Assembly: GCF_012650175.1 (NCBI RefSeq)
Contig: NZ_JAAILI010000008.1
Location: 248,001 to 312,000 of the forward strand
Direction: 5' to 3'
DNA length: 64,000 nucleotides
Origin: Sphingomonas sp. S2M10
Lineage (GTDB): Bacteria > Pseudomonadota > Alphaproteobacteria > Sphingomonadales > Sphingomonadaceae
The first letter of the stretch is position 1. Each line of letters opens with the position of its first letter. The notes under the pieces are model-generated. The model had not been told where the DNA came from. It saw only the letters and a program-made list of their open reading frames with translations, and did no database searches. A program made the position numbers and the translations under genes. Below are positions 36,237 through 44,598 of this stretch, piece after piece.

Positions 36237-38975
36237 ATGAAGATCAACGGCGAGGGCAAGGCCATGGCGAGCCTGCTTGCGATGGTTATCGCAATGCCGG
36301 CGCTTGCGCAGACGAATGCCCAACCGCAGGCCGCCGCCGCGCCGCAGACGTCTGCCACCGACGAGGAGGACACGGCCGAGATCGTCGTCCAGGGCTATCG
36401 GGCCTCGCTGCGCACCGCGCTGCAATCGAAGCGGGACGCCGATCGCGTTCAGGAGACGCTCTCCGCGCAGGACCTGGGCAAATTGCCAGAGGCTTCGATC
36501 GCCGAGTCGCTGGCGCGCCTGCCCGGCCTCGCCACCAACCGCGACCGCGGCAACGGCACCCAGATCTCGATCCGCGGCATGGGCCCGAACCTCGTCAACA
36601 CGCTGCTCAACGGCCGCGAGGTCGTGTCGGCCGAAGCCAACCGCAACATCCGCTACGACGATTACCCGACCGAGCTGCTGAACGGCGCCTTCGTCTATAA
36701 GTCGCCGACCGCCTCGCAGGTCGAAGGCGCGATCGCCGGCCAGGTGAACCTGCAGACCGTACGGCCGCTGGATTTCGGCACGCGCAAGATCGCGATCAAT
36801 CTGCGCGCGAGCTATAACGATCTCGCGCCGGACATCGCCGATGCCAAGCCGTGGGGGTATATCGGCAGCATCTCGTACGTCGATCAGTTCTTCGACAATA
36901 CGCTAGGCGTCGCGCTCGGCTATTCGGGCCGCCGCCAGGCAAATGCCACTGCGCGTACCAACGTCTTCCGCTACACCAACAGCTTCGTCGACCTGAACGG
37001 CGACGGCAGGGGCGCGGCCGGCAACAGCGGCGCCCAGGACAACATCCCCTATGGCTATGAGGCGCTGGTACGCGGCGGCGACGACATTCGCCACGGCGCG
37101 CTCGCGGCGGTGCAGTGGAACCCCGGCCACGGCCTGTTCGAGCTGAACGGCGACTTCTTCTACAGCCATGTGAAATTCACCGAGACGCAGCGCGGCCTGC
37201 GGGCCGAGGGCCTCCCCTTCGGCAACAGCTTCTCGCAGCCGACCGTGGTCGACGGCAACGTCACCGGCATCACGGCAACCAATACCGGCGTCGATTTCGG
37301 CCTCGACGTGCGCAACGTGAACGAGAGCTTCTTCTTCACCGACGACCTTTATGCCGGCGGCCTCAATGGCAAATGGTCGAAGGACGGCTGGACGGGCATT
37401 CTCGACGCCGGCTACTCCACCACGCACCGCAGCCAGCAGTTCCTTACCCTGCGCACCGAATTTTCGGCGACGGCGAACGGCTTCACCTTCCAGGATCGCT
37501 TCGGCTCGAGCGGCACCTTCCTCACCACCCCCGGCCAGGCGGCGAGCTTCAGCTTCAACCATTCGCTGACCGATCCGAACGTCAACCGCATCTCCGAATT
37601 CCAGATCCCGACCAATGGCGGCGGCGCGCCGCTGATCAACGACCATCTCTGGACGCTGAAGGGCGAGTTGCAGCGCGAGTTTGACGGCGGGTTCGTCAAG
37701 CGCCTCACCGGCGGCGGCCGCTTTACCGATCGCGCGAAGGATTACACCCAGCGCACCCAGTTCGGCTTCATCGATGCAGCCAATCGCGTCGCTATCCCGT
37801 CGGACCTGATCAACGGCACGGTTACCTTCCCCAGCGGCTTCGGCGGCGTGCCGCAAACGCTGTCGATCAATATTCCGGCAGCGATCGACCGCTATTTCGG
37901 CGCCCTCGATCCGCAGCAGAGCTTCTTCGACCAGTCGTCGAGCTGGGAGGTCCGCGAATCCACCGTTGCCGCCTATGCCCAGGCCGATCTGGACGGCACG
38001 CTGTTCGGCATTCCGGTGACCGGCAATGCCGGCGTGCGCATGGTGCACACCGACACCAGCTCGCGCAGCACGCAGATCGACGGCCAGGGCGCGGTTGCCG
38101 TCGCCACGCCGGTGCGGTTCGACAACGCCTTCACCGACTGGCTGCCCAACCTGAACCTGAACTTCAAGCTGACCGAGAAGCTGCAGATGCGCTTCGGCGC
38201 CAGCAAGGCGATCGCGCGCGCGCCGCTCGACGATCTGAACGCGGGCGTGGGCGTGTTCACCAGCGGGGGCGCCCCCTCGGCCACCGGCGGCAACCCGCTG
38301 CTCGAACCGTTCCGCGCCAAGCAGCTCGATCTTACCTTCGAATGGTATTTCGATCGCGACAGCGCGCTGACGATCTCGGGCTTCTACAAGGACCTCGACA
38401 CCTTCATCGCCACCCAGACGACCACCCGCAACTTCACCGATACGGGCGGCAACATCGTCCAGGGCACCTTCACCCAGCCGGTCAACGGCCGGGGCGGCAC
38501 GATCAAGGGCGTGGAAGTAGCCTTCCAGAAGGCGTTCACCTTCCTGCCGGCGCCGTTCGACGGCTTCGGCACGTACCTGAACTATTCCTATACCGACAGC
38601 GACATCAGCGTGCAGGAGCGCGACAACGCGATCGGGGCGACCGCGCTGCCGGGCTTGTCGAAGCATGTCGGCAATGCGGCGCTCTATTTCAGCAAGCGCG
38701 GCTTCGAGGCGCGGATCGCGTACCGCTACCGCAGCGACTATGCGACCGAGCTGGGCGATACCGATCGCATCCTCTACACCCGCAACGAAGGCGTGCTGGA
38801 CTTCCAGACCTCGTACAAGTTCCAGAGCGGCTCGCTCAAGAATGTCGAACTGCTGTTCCAGGCCAACAACCTGACCGACGAGCCGTTCGAGACCTATTAT
38901 GGCGATACCCGCCTGCAGGGCCGCTTTGAGCGGTTCGGCCGTCGCTTCCTCGCCGGCGTGAGCTACAGCTTCTGA
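36237..38975 (+). CDS. TonB-dependent receptor, probably for galactan oligosaccharides
   Basis: 912 residues with a signal peptide (cleavage near ALAQ, about residue 24), a TonB-box-like AEIVVQGYRASLRTALQSK, a plug domain with ISIRGMGPNLVNTLLNGRE, and a full beta-barrel ending in the aromatic residue Phe (SYSF). It belongs to the Xanthomonas/Caulobacter-type receptor class that imports large glycans and other bulky substrates through the outer membrane using TonB energy. Its stop overlaps the start of an endo-galactanase gene (TGATG), so receptor and enzyme are translated together. That strongly suggests uptake of galacto-oligosaccharides released from arabinogalactan or pectic galactan. It is divergent from a related but interrupted receptor. 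Confidence 0.92.
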   Translation: MKINGEGKAMASLLAMVIAMPALAQTNAQPQAAAAPQTSATDEEDTAEIVVQGYRASLRTALQSKRDADRVQETLSAQDLGKLPEASIAESLARLPGLATNRDRGNGTQISIRGMGPNLVNTLLNGREVVSAEANRNIRYDDYPTELLNGAFVYKSPTASQVEGAIAGQVNLQTVRPLDFGTRKIAINLRASYNDLAPDIADAKPWGYIGSISYVDQFFDNTLGVALGYSGRRQANATARTNVFRYTNSFVDLNGDGRGAAGNSGAQDNIPYGYEALVRGGDDIRHGALAAVQWNPGHGLFELNGDFFYSHVKFTETQRGLRAEGLPFGNSFSQPTVVDGNVTGITATNTGVDFGLDVRNVNESFFFTDDLYAGGLNGKWSKDGWTGILDAGYSTTHRSQQFLTLRTEFSATANGFTFQDRFGSSGTFLTTPGQAASFSFNHSLTDPNVNRISEFQIPTNGGGAPLINDHLWTLKGELQREFDGGFVKRLTGGGRFTDRAKDYTQRTQFGFIDAANRVAIPSDLINGTVTFPSGFGGVPQTLSINIPAAIDRYFGALDPQQSFFDQSSSWEVRESTVAAYAQADLDGTLFGIPVTGNAGVRMVHTDTSSRSTQIDGQGAVAVATPVRFDNAFTDWLPNLNLNFKLTEKLQMRFGASKAIARAPLDDLNAGVGVFTSGGAPSATGGNPLLEPFRAKQLDLTFEWYFDRDSALTISGFYKDLDTFIATQTTTRNFTDTGGNIVQGTFTQPVNGRGGTIKGVEVAFQKAFTFLPAPFDGFGTYLNYSYTDSDISVQERDNAIGATALPGLSKHVGNAALYFSKRGFEARIAYRYRSDYATELGDTDRILYTRNEGVLDFQTSYKFQSGSLKNVELLFQANNLTDEPFETYYGDTRLQGRFERFGRRFLAGVSYSF

Positions 38976-40072
38976 TGCTGGGCCAGCTTCTCGCCGCCGC
39001 AGCCCTCGCCGCCGGTTCGCCGGCCGCGAGGGACGACACGCTCTATCTGGGCGCGGACCTCAGCTATGTGAACGAGATGGAGGATTGCGGCGCGGTCTAT
39101 CGCGATCGCGGCAAGCCGGTCGATCCGTTCGCACTGCTCAAGGCAAAGGGCGGCAACATCGTTCGCGTCCGCCTGTGGAACAACCCCGACTGGACTCGCT
39201 ACAGCAACTATGACGATGTGCTGAAGACGATCCGCCGCGCGCATGCGGCGGGCCTCAAGGTGCTGCTGGACTTCCATTATTCGGATGACTGGGCGGACGG
39301 CGAAAAGCAGCGTCCGCCCGCCGCCTGGGCCAAGCTGGATACCGATGCGCAGGCAAAGGCGGTGTACGACTATACAAGCGAGATCCTCGGCAAGCTCGCT
39401 GCGGAAGGTCTGATGCCGGACATGGTGCAGGTCGGCAACGAGACCAATCCTGAGCTGATGGGCGGCGTGATCGGCGAGCCGATCCATTGGGAGCGCAACG
39501 CCAAGCTGTTCAACGCCGGCATCAAGGCGGTGCGCGACGCGGGCAAGGCCAGCGGCACCCGCCCGAAGGTGATGCTGCATATTGCCCAGCCCGAAAATGT
39601 GATGCCCTGGTTCGACCAGGCGACGGTGGCCGGCGTCCTGGATTATGACGTGATCGGGATCAGCTATTATCGCAAATGGTCCAAGCTCGGCATCGACGGG
39701 CTCGGCACCGTGATCGCGGCGGCCAAGGAGCGCTACAAGGCGGACGTGATCGTGGTGGAAACCGCCTACCCCTTCACCAATGACGGCGCCGATGCCGCAC
39801 CCAACCTGCTCGGCCCCGATACGCTGATCCCAGGCTATCCTGCCACCCCGGACGGCCAGCGCCGCTACCTGATCGACCTGACGCAACAGGTGGTGACCAG
39901 CGGCGGGATCGGCGTGGTCTATTGGGAGCCGGCCTGGGTTTCCACCCAGTGCACGACCCGCTGGGGCACGGGCTCCAACTGGGAGAACGCCGCCTGGTTC
40001 GATCTTCACCGTCATGAGGCGCTGCCCGCTTTCGACTTTTTGCGACACGCCTACCGGCGGGCGCGAAAGTAA
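38975..40072 (+). CDS. GH53 arabinogalactan endo-beta-1,4-galactanase
   Basis: 365 residues, a single (beta/alpha)8 glycoside hydrolase family 53 domain. Key motifs: GADLSYVNEMED near the N-terminus, VRVRLWNNP, LLDFHYSDDWADGEKQ, VQVGNETNPE with acid/base Glu156, and VVETAYPF with nucleophile Glu262. The enzyme cleaves beta-1,4-galactan, for example side chains of pectin, to galacto-oligosaccharides. The N-terminus (LLAAAALAAGSPAA) looks like a short signal peptide, so the product is likely periplasmic or exported. Its ATG overlaps the receptor stop by one base. No beta-galactosidase, galactose pathway or sugar regulator gene is in the window, so the rest of the pathway lies elsewhere. Confidence 0.93.
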   Translation: MLGQLLAAAALAAGSPAARDDTLYLGADLSYVNEMEDCGAVYRDRGKPVDPFALLKAKGGNIVRVRLWNNPDWTRYSNYDDVLKTIRRAHAAGLKVLLDFHYSDDWADGEKQRPPAAWAKLDTDAQAKAVYDYTSEILGKLAAEGLMPDMVQVGNETNPELMGGVIGEPIHWERNAKLFNAGIKAVRDAGKASGTRPKVMLHIAQPENVMPWFDQATVAGVLDYDVIGISYYRKWSKLGIDGLGTVIAAAKERYKADVIVVETAYPFTNDGADAAPNLLGPDTLIPGYPATPDGQRRYLIDLTQQVVTSGGIGVVYWEPAWVSTQCTTRWGTGSNWENAAWFDLHRHEALPAFDFLRHAYRRARK

Positions 40073-40102
40073 GGCGTGTCCCCGCGTGGCTTTCGCGGTT
40101 CA

Positions 40103-41251
40103 TCAGCGGGTTGCGAATGTCGCCCGCACCGCGTCCACCAAAGCCGCGGGGTTCTCCATCGCAGCGAAATGGCCGCCCCGCTCCGGCTGACTAAAGTGGC
40201 GCAGATCGGCGAAGCGCTGTTCCGCCCAGCGGCGCGAAAGCCGGACTGCCTCGCCGGGGAAGACGCTGACTCCTGCCGGCAGCGCGATCGGCGCCGCCGA
40301 CATGCCGCGGCCTGCCTGCGCGTTCTCCCAATAGAAGCGCGCCGAGCTGGCCCCGGCATTGGGAAGCCAGTACAACATGATGTGATCGAGCAGATCGTCC
40401 TGCTGCAGCACCCGCTCCGGCGCCCCGCCGCTGTCGGTCATGTCCTGGAACAGCGCATAGAGCCATGCCGCCAGCCCCACCGGCGAGTCCGCGAGCGCAA
40501 AGGCGACCGATTGGGGCCGGGTGTTCTGCAGCTTCATGTAGGCCGATTGCTCCCGGTCATACCGTTGCATGCCGGCAAGCATGTCTCGCTCTTCCGGCGT
40601 TGCATTCCTGATCTCCTCCTCCGTCGGCTGGAATAGCACCATGTTGAGGTGGATCCCGGCCAGCCCCGGCGCACGCATTTGCGCCAGCGTCGTCACCACC
40701 GCGGCACCCCAGTCCCCGCCCTGTGCGAACCAGCGGTCGTGATAGCCCAGCCGCCGCATCAGTTCCGTATAGGCCTGGGCGACACGACCGACGTGCCAAC
40801 CCTGCTCCCCGGGCTTGTCGGAAAAGCCGAACCCCGGCATCGACGGTATGACGAGGTGAAATGCAGGATGGCGCGCCTCGCCATGCGCCGCAGGATCGGT
40901 CAGCGGCCCGATCATTTCGCGAAACTCGAGGATCGATCCCGGCCAGCCATGGGCGAGGAGGAGCGGCACCGCGTCCGGCTCTGGCGAGCGAACATGCAGG
41001 AAATGAATACCCAAACCGTCGATGACGGTGCGGCTGGATCCCCACCCGTTGATGCATGCCTCGGTCGCCCGCCAGTCATAGCCGTTCTGCCAGCGCGCGA
41101 CCAGACGACGCAGGGCGTGCAGCGCGGGGCCTTGCCGCCCGTCGTCGACCGGGCCGGCGTCGGGCCAGCGGGTGCGGGCGAGGCGCTCCGCCAGATGAGC
41201 GAGATCCGCTTCTGGGACGCGGATCGGAAACGGGGCAACGGCATCGGTCAT
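40103..41251 (-). CDS. Epoxide hydrolase-like alpha/beta hydrolase
   Basis: 382 residues from the ATG at 41251 (GAAGG eight bases upstream). The N-terminal region IRVPEADLAHLAERLARTRWP is the epoxide hydrolase N-terminal domain signature; HGWPGS (101-106) forms the oxyanion hole, Asp180 in QGGDWGAA is the nucleophile, and His361 in RGGHFAAMENP completes the triad. Cap-domain tyrosines are plausible at the usual place. It should hydrolyse epoxides to diols, or a related ester/epoxide-like substrate. The family also includes juvenile hormone epoxide hydrolase-like enzymes; the natural substrate here is unknown. It is transcribed with, and 29 nt downstream of, an NmrA-like reductase gene. Confidence 0.88.
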   Translation of the reverse strand: MTDAVAPFPIRVPEADLAHLAERLARTRWPDAGPVDDGRQGPALHALRRLVARWQNGYDWRATEACINGWGSSRTVIDGLGIHFLHVRSPEPDAVPLLLAHGWPGSILEFREMIGPLTDPAAHGEARHPAFHLVIPSMPGFGFSDKPGEQGWHVGRVAQAYTELMRRLGYHDRWFAQGGDWGAAVVTTLAQMRAPGLAGIHLNMVLFQPTEEEIRNATPEERDMLAGMQRYDREQSAYMKLQNTRPQSVAFALADSPVGLAAWLYALFQDMTDSGGAPERVLQQDDLLDHIMLYWLPNAGASSARFYWENAQAGRGMSAAPIALPAGVSVFPGEAVRLSRRWAEQRFADLRHFSQPERGGHFAAMENPAALVDAVRATFATR

Positions 41252-41280
41252 CGCAGCGCCTTCTCTCGATAGCACCGGGG

Positions 41281-42177
41281 TCATCGCAGCGTCCGGGCGA
41301 GCACCTCGGCTACGCTGGTCCAGTCGGTCTTGCCGTATCGGGCATTGTCCAGGCCGTGCAGCTTGCCTCGTCCGGTCGACATGTCGCGCAGATATTGCAT
41401 GCCCTGCCATGCGGGAAACGGCGCGTCGGTCTCCGGCGTAAGCGTGCGTGCGAGGGCGATTAGCGTGCTCAGGCGGGCAACGCTCCCGGCGCGGAAGAGG
41501 CGCCAGCGCCGCCCCTCCATTCCGGTCAACATCTCCGCGATCCCGCGCGGACTGATCTGGTCGCCCGCGATCCGCAGATAGCGTGGCGCCTCCGGGTCGA
41601 GCGCGGCGTCGGCGGTAAAGGCGGCAACGTCGTCCTTTGTGGTGAAATCGAACAGCTGATCGGCTTCACCCCAGAAGAGAACCCTGCGGAACCGGTGCAG
41701 CACGATCGGCGCCTGACCCTCCAGCAGATCCGCGAAGGGGCCGTTCAGGATCGACGTCGCCCGGATCGGCGCGGCATCGAGCCGGGCGGAAAAGGTGCGG
41801 CGCAGGTCCATGTTCCGATTGTCCCCGGGCCGGGTGGCCCGATAATCCAGGCAGAAGTCGGACGGAATGAAGTGCGGCACGCGTGCCGCTACCGCCGCAT
41901 CGAGCAATCTGCCCTGCGCGTCTAGGATGACGGGTGCAGTGCCGTTCAACGCGGACACCACGCACGCGCCGCCTGCGACGGCACGGGTCAGCGCCGCCAG
42001 GTCCGCAAAGTCCACCGTCACCGGTTCGACATGTTGCGATACCGGCACATCCCCTGGCCGACGGACCAGCGCACGCACCCTCGCCCCCTTGAAGGTCAAC
42101 GCCCTAACCAGACGGGCACCGAGATCTCCCGAGGCTCCGGCCACTACCACCAGCGGCTGCGTAAGCGTCCCTTGCAT
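41281..42177 (-). CDS. NmrA-like/isoflavone reductase-like NAD(P)-binding protein
   Basis: 298 residues with the dinucleotide motif GASGDLGARLVRAL (14-27), an atypical SDR pattern, and a C-terminal part resembling NmrA and isoflavone reductase proteins (LNGPFADLLEG, FDFTTKDDVAAFTADAAL). The classical YxxxK catalytic pair is not evident, as usual for this group, so it may be a redox-sensing or reductase protein acting on aromatic or phenolic compounds. It is immediately divergent from a LysR-type regulator gene (103 bp between starts), which suggests that regulator controls it and the epoxide hydrolase gene downstream. Confidence 0.82.
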   Translation of the reverse strand: MQGTLTQPLVVVAGASGDLGARLVRALTFKGARVRALVRRPGDVPVSQHVEPVTVDFADLAALTRAVAGGACVVSALNGTAPVILDAQGRLLDAAVAARVPHFIPSDFCLDYRATRPGDNRNMDLRRTFSARLDAAPIRATSILNGPFADLLEGQAPIVLHRFRRVLFWGEADQLFDFTTKDDVAAFTADAALDPEAPRYLRIAGDQISPRGIAEMLTGMEGRRWRLFRAGSVARLSTLIALARTLTPETDAPFPAWQGMQYLRDMSTGRGKLHGLDNARYGKTDWTSVAEVLARTLR

Positions 42178-42280
42178 CGTTTCTTCCTGTTTATCCGTGC
42201 GTCCGCCGCAAATAGTCGTTCCAATTCCCTGCGATTAGAGGGGGCGACTGCGATAGGGTGTTGCTGATAGTGGAACGATC

Positions 42281-43198
42281 ATGGAGCTATCCGATCTTCG
42301 CGCCTTCGCCCGCATCGCAGACCTGATGAGCGTGTCCGCCGCGGCACGCGCGCTCGGGCTCCCCAAATCGGGCGTGAGCCGCGCGCTCGCGCGGCTCGAG
42401 CGTGACGTCGGCACCCTGCTGGTGGACCGCTCGACCCGGCACCTGCGCCTGACCGACGCGGGCCGCCTGTTTCGTCCGCATGCATTGCGGATCCTCGCCG
42501 ACGTGGACGAGGCGGTGGCTGCAATGGAGGGACTGGGCGGCACGCCAGCCGGCACGCTGCGCGTCAGCCTGCCGTACACCGTTGCGACCGCGCTGGTGGC
42601 CCCGATGCTGCCCGGCTTCGTGGCTGCCTTTCCGCAAGTGCGCGTGGTGCTCGCGGTAGAAAACCGCTTCATCGACATGCCGGTGGAGGCCGCGGACCTG
42701 CTGATCCGCGTGGGTCCGCTGGTCAACAACGACCTGATCGCCCGACGGCTGTTGGAATCGGAAGCGTGGGTGTGTGCCAGCCCTGGCTATCTGGCCACGC
42801 ACGGCATACCCTTTCGAGCCGCAGACCTCCGCCATCACCTGTTGATCGGCTATGCGGACCGACCCATGGCGTATCAGGATGATGTCGGCGGCGACGGCGG
42901 CCGCATCGAATTGCCGTCGACCGTCGCGATTTCCGATTCCGCCGCGCTGCTGCCGGTGGTGCTGGCCGATGGCGGCATCGCTACGCTTCCGGACTTTCTG
43001 GCCGCCCCATATGTCACAGACGGTCGCTTGGTTCGGTTATGGCCCGCCGCGCGCGGCGACCGCACCGTGATCCACGCGGTATATCCCAGCCACCGCAGCC
43101 TGTCGGCCAAGGTTCGGGTGTTCATCGACGCACTGGTCTCGAGCATTGCGGCGATCTCGGCAACGGGCGAAGCTGCCCGCGCTGCGCGCGACGCGTAG
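42281..43198 (+). CDS. LysR-family transcriptional regulator
   Basis: 305 residues. N-terminal winged HTH (ELSDLRAFARIADLMSVSAAARALGLPKSGVSRALARLE, a standard LysR pattern; about 1-60) and a C-terminal periplasmic-binding-like effector domain (about 88-290, including GTLRVSLPYTV and a GPLVNNDLIARRL segment typical of the CrgA/AaeR-like branch). LysR proteins usually act on a divergent target, here the NmrA-like and epoxide hydrolase genes. The effector is unknown. The downstream neighbour is a tRNA gene on the opposite strand, 36 nt after the stop. Confidence 0.9.
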   Translation: MELSDLRAFARIADLMSVSAAARALGLPKSGVSRALARLERDVGTLLVDRSTRHLRLTDAGRLFRPHALRILADVDEAVAAMEGLGGTPAGTLRVSLPYTVATALVAPMLPGFVAAFPQVRVVLAVENRFIDMPVEAADLLIRVGPLVNNDLIARRLLESEAWVCASPGYLATHGIPFRAADLRHHLLIGYADRPMAYQDDVGGDGGRIELPSTVAISDSAALLPVVLADGGIATLPDFLAAPYVTDGRLVRLWPAARGDRTVIHAVYPSHRSLSAKVRVFIDALVSSIAAISATGEAARAARDA

Positions 43199-43234
43199 CT
43201 GGGCAGACCTTGCACCAATCTACCCATGATCCAT

Positions 43235-43319
43235 TGGTGCCCCTGGCCGGACTCGAACCAGCATGCCTTTCGGCGTTCGATTTTGAGTCGAATGCGTCTA
43301 CCAATTTCGCCACAGGGGC
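43235..43319 (-). tRNA. tRNA-Leu, anticodon CAA, CCA encoded
   Basis: The minus strand folds as a class II tRNA: acceptor GCCCCTG/CAGGGGC, D-arm with TTGGTAGA, anticodon stem TTCGA/TCGAA around loop CTCAAAA (anticodon CAA, reading UUG), a long variable arm (CGCCGAAAGGCAT) and T-loop GGTTCGAGTCC. The discriminator A is followed by genomically encoded CCA at 43237-43235. 85 nt in all, on the opposite strand to the LysR gene. No other RNA genes are adjacent. Confidence 0.95.
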
Positions 43320-43369
43320 AGCGAAGGATGCGCACGGCTAGACGAAGCTTCGCCGCGCCGCAACCCGCT

Positions 43370-44209
43370 TCACGTCTCTTCGCGCACCTGGGCGTGCGCC
43401 AGCAGCGCGAACAGCACCGATCCGCCCAGGATGTTGCCGAGCAGCGCCGGCGCCAGGAAGCCGCCCAGCACCCAGCCGAGGCTGGCCTCGCCTGCCAGCC
43501 ACAGCATCCACGCCTCCACCGCGCCCGCCACGACATGCGCGAACTCGCCCAGCGAGATGAAATAGGTGCAGAACACCAGCACGAAGAACTCCTGCCGCCG
43601 CGCACCCGGCAGCGACCAGGCGATCCCCGCCATCAGGAACCCCGCCGGCACCGCCGCCCGCACCGCGTCCCAGCCGGACAGTTCGAGCAGGCTGCGCGAG
43701 GTATCCAGCATCGCCTTGGTGCTTGCCTCCGTGCCCACCCAGCCTTCCGTCGCCAGCCACGCGATCAGGAACGTGCCGACGAGATTGGCCGCGAGCACCA
43801 GCCCCCAGAGCCGACCCAGCCGCCCGAAATTGCGCAAGGTCGGGCTCGCCGCGACGGGGATCACGGCCGAAAGCGTGCTCTCGGTGAACAGCTGCAGCCG
43901 CCCCAGCACCACGATCACGAAGCCCAGGCAATAGCCGATGCTCGCCACGGGCAGCCGCCATTCGGTATCCGGCAGGTGACTTTCGATCAGCCCGCGCCCG
44001 AGCACCGAGGCCGCCATTGCCACGCCCGCGACCACGCCGGAGAAGAATAGCGAGCTTGCCGGCCGGTCGAGTTCCTCGTCGCCTTGTCGACGGATGACCT
44101 CATGAATGACGCGCGAGGACGCGGCCTCGCGCTCCTGCACCTCCTCCTCTTCCTCGGGGGGCAGATCGGGCTCTTCGCCTTCGGGCGCTTCGTTTCGGGG
44201 CTGTTGCAC
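43370..44209 (-). CDS. Formate/nitrite transporter family protein, YfdC-like
   Basis: 279 residues. The N-terminus is strikingly acidic (about 25 residues with PPEEEEEVQERE), followed by six helices of the formate/nitrite transporter fold from about residue 50 (SSLFFSGVVAGVAMA) to 270. Segments such as FVIVVLGRLQLFTESTL, AANLVGTFLIAWLA, LVFCTYFISLGEFAHVVAGA and LLGNILGGSVLFALLAHAQV match the YfdC branch of this family. FNT channels pass formate, nitrite, hydrosulfide or related small anions; YfdC-type substrates are not established. The gene is monocistronic, next to a small lipoprotein gene of the same orientation 46 nt upstream. Confidence 0.85.
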   Translation of the reverse strand: MQQPRNEAPEGEEPDLPPEEEEEVQEREAASSRVIHEVIRRQGDEELDRPASSLFFSGVVAGVAMAASVLGRGLIESHLPDTEWRLPVASIGYCLGFVIVVLGRLQLFTESTLSAVIPVAASPTLRNFGRLGRLWGLVLAANLVGTFLIAWLATEGWVGTEASTKAMLDTSRSLLELSGWDAVRAAVPAGFLMAGIAWSLPGARRQEFFVLVFCTYFISLGEFAHVVAGAVEAWMLWLAGEASLGWVLGGFLAPALLGNILGGSVLFALLAHAQVREET

Positions 44210-44255
44210 CGGGGCTGAACGCCGATCCGGGCGGGAGGTTGCCGAGCACGCGCGA

Positions 44256-44597
44256 TCAGTCGGCGACCTGCCGATAGCGGGCCACCCGGCCGTTGGGATC
44301 GAGGAAGATCAGCAGCCATTCGCTGTCGATCGCAAACATCGACCCGTCATTCCCGAGGACATACACCATGTCTGCGCCTCGCCATTTCTCTGTCGTCGTG
44401 GGCGGGCCGAGTTCGGCCTCAACCTGCTGACGGGTCAATCCGATCAGCCGATGACGCCGAAGGAAGTCCGGCATCATCTCGGCGCGTGTGCGGCCGCTAA
44501 GGTCCGCATCGCGCCAACGCGCTTTGTCGAAGGGCGCGCCAGCGGAGCAGCCGCTCGCCAGCAACAAAACCGTCAGGAGGACGTGGCGGGCCCGCAT
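44256..44597 (-). CDS. Small lipoprotein, SmpA/OmlA-like
   Basis: 113 residues from the ATG at 44597 (GGAG five bases upstream). The open frame extends further upstream, but only this start gives a lipoprotein signal: MRARHVLLTVLLLASGC with Cys17 as the lipidated residue. The mature part has a sequence RLIGLTRQQVEAELGPPTTTEKWRGADMVYVLG that resembles the conserved helix-strand core of SmpA/OmlA (BamE-like) proteins, but it is short and the assignment is tentative. It lies just downstream of comM (start separated by one base from the comM stop), so it may be co-transcribed. Confidence 0.72.
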   Translation of the reverse strand: MRARHVLLTVLLLASGCSAGAPFDKARWRDADLSGRTRAEMMPDFLRRHRLIGLTRQQVEAELGPPTTTEKWRGADMVYVLGNDGSMFAIDSEWLLIFLDPNGRVARYRQVAD

Positions 44598-44598
44598 C

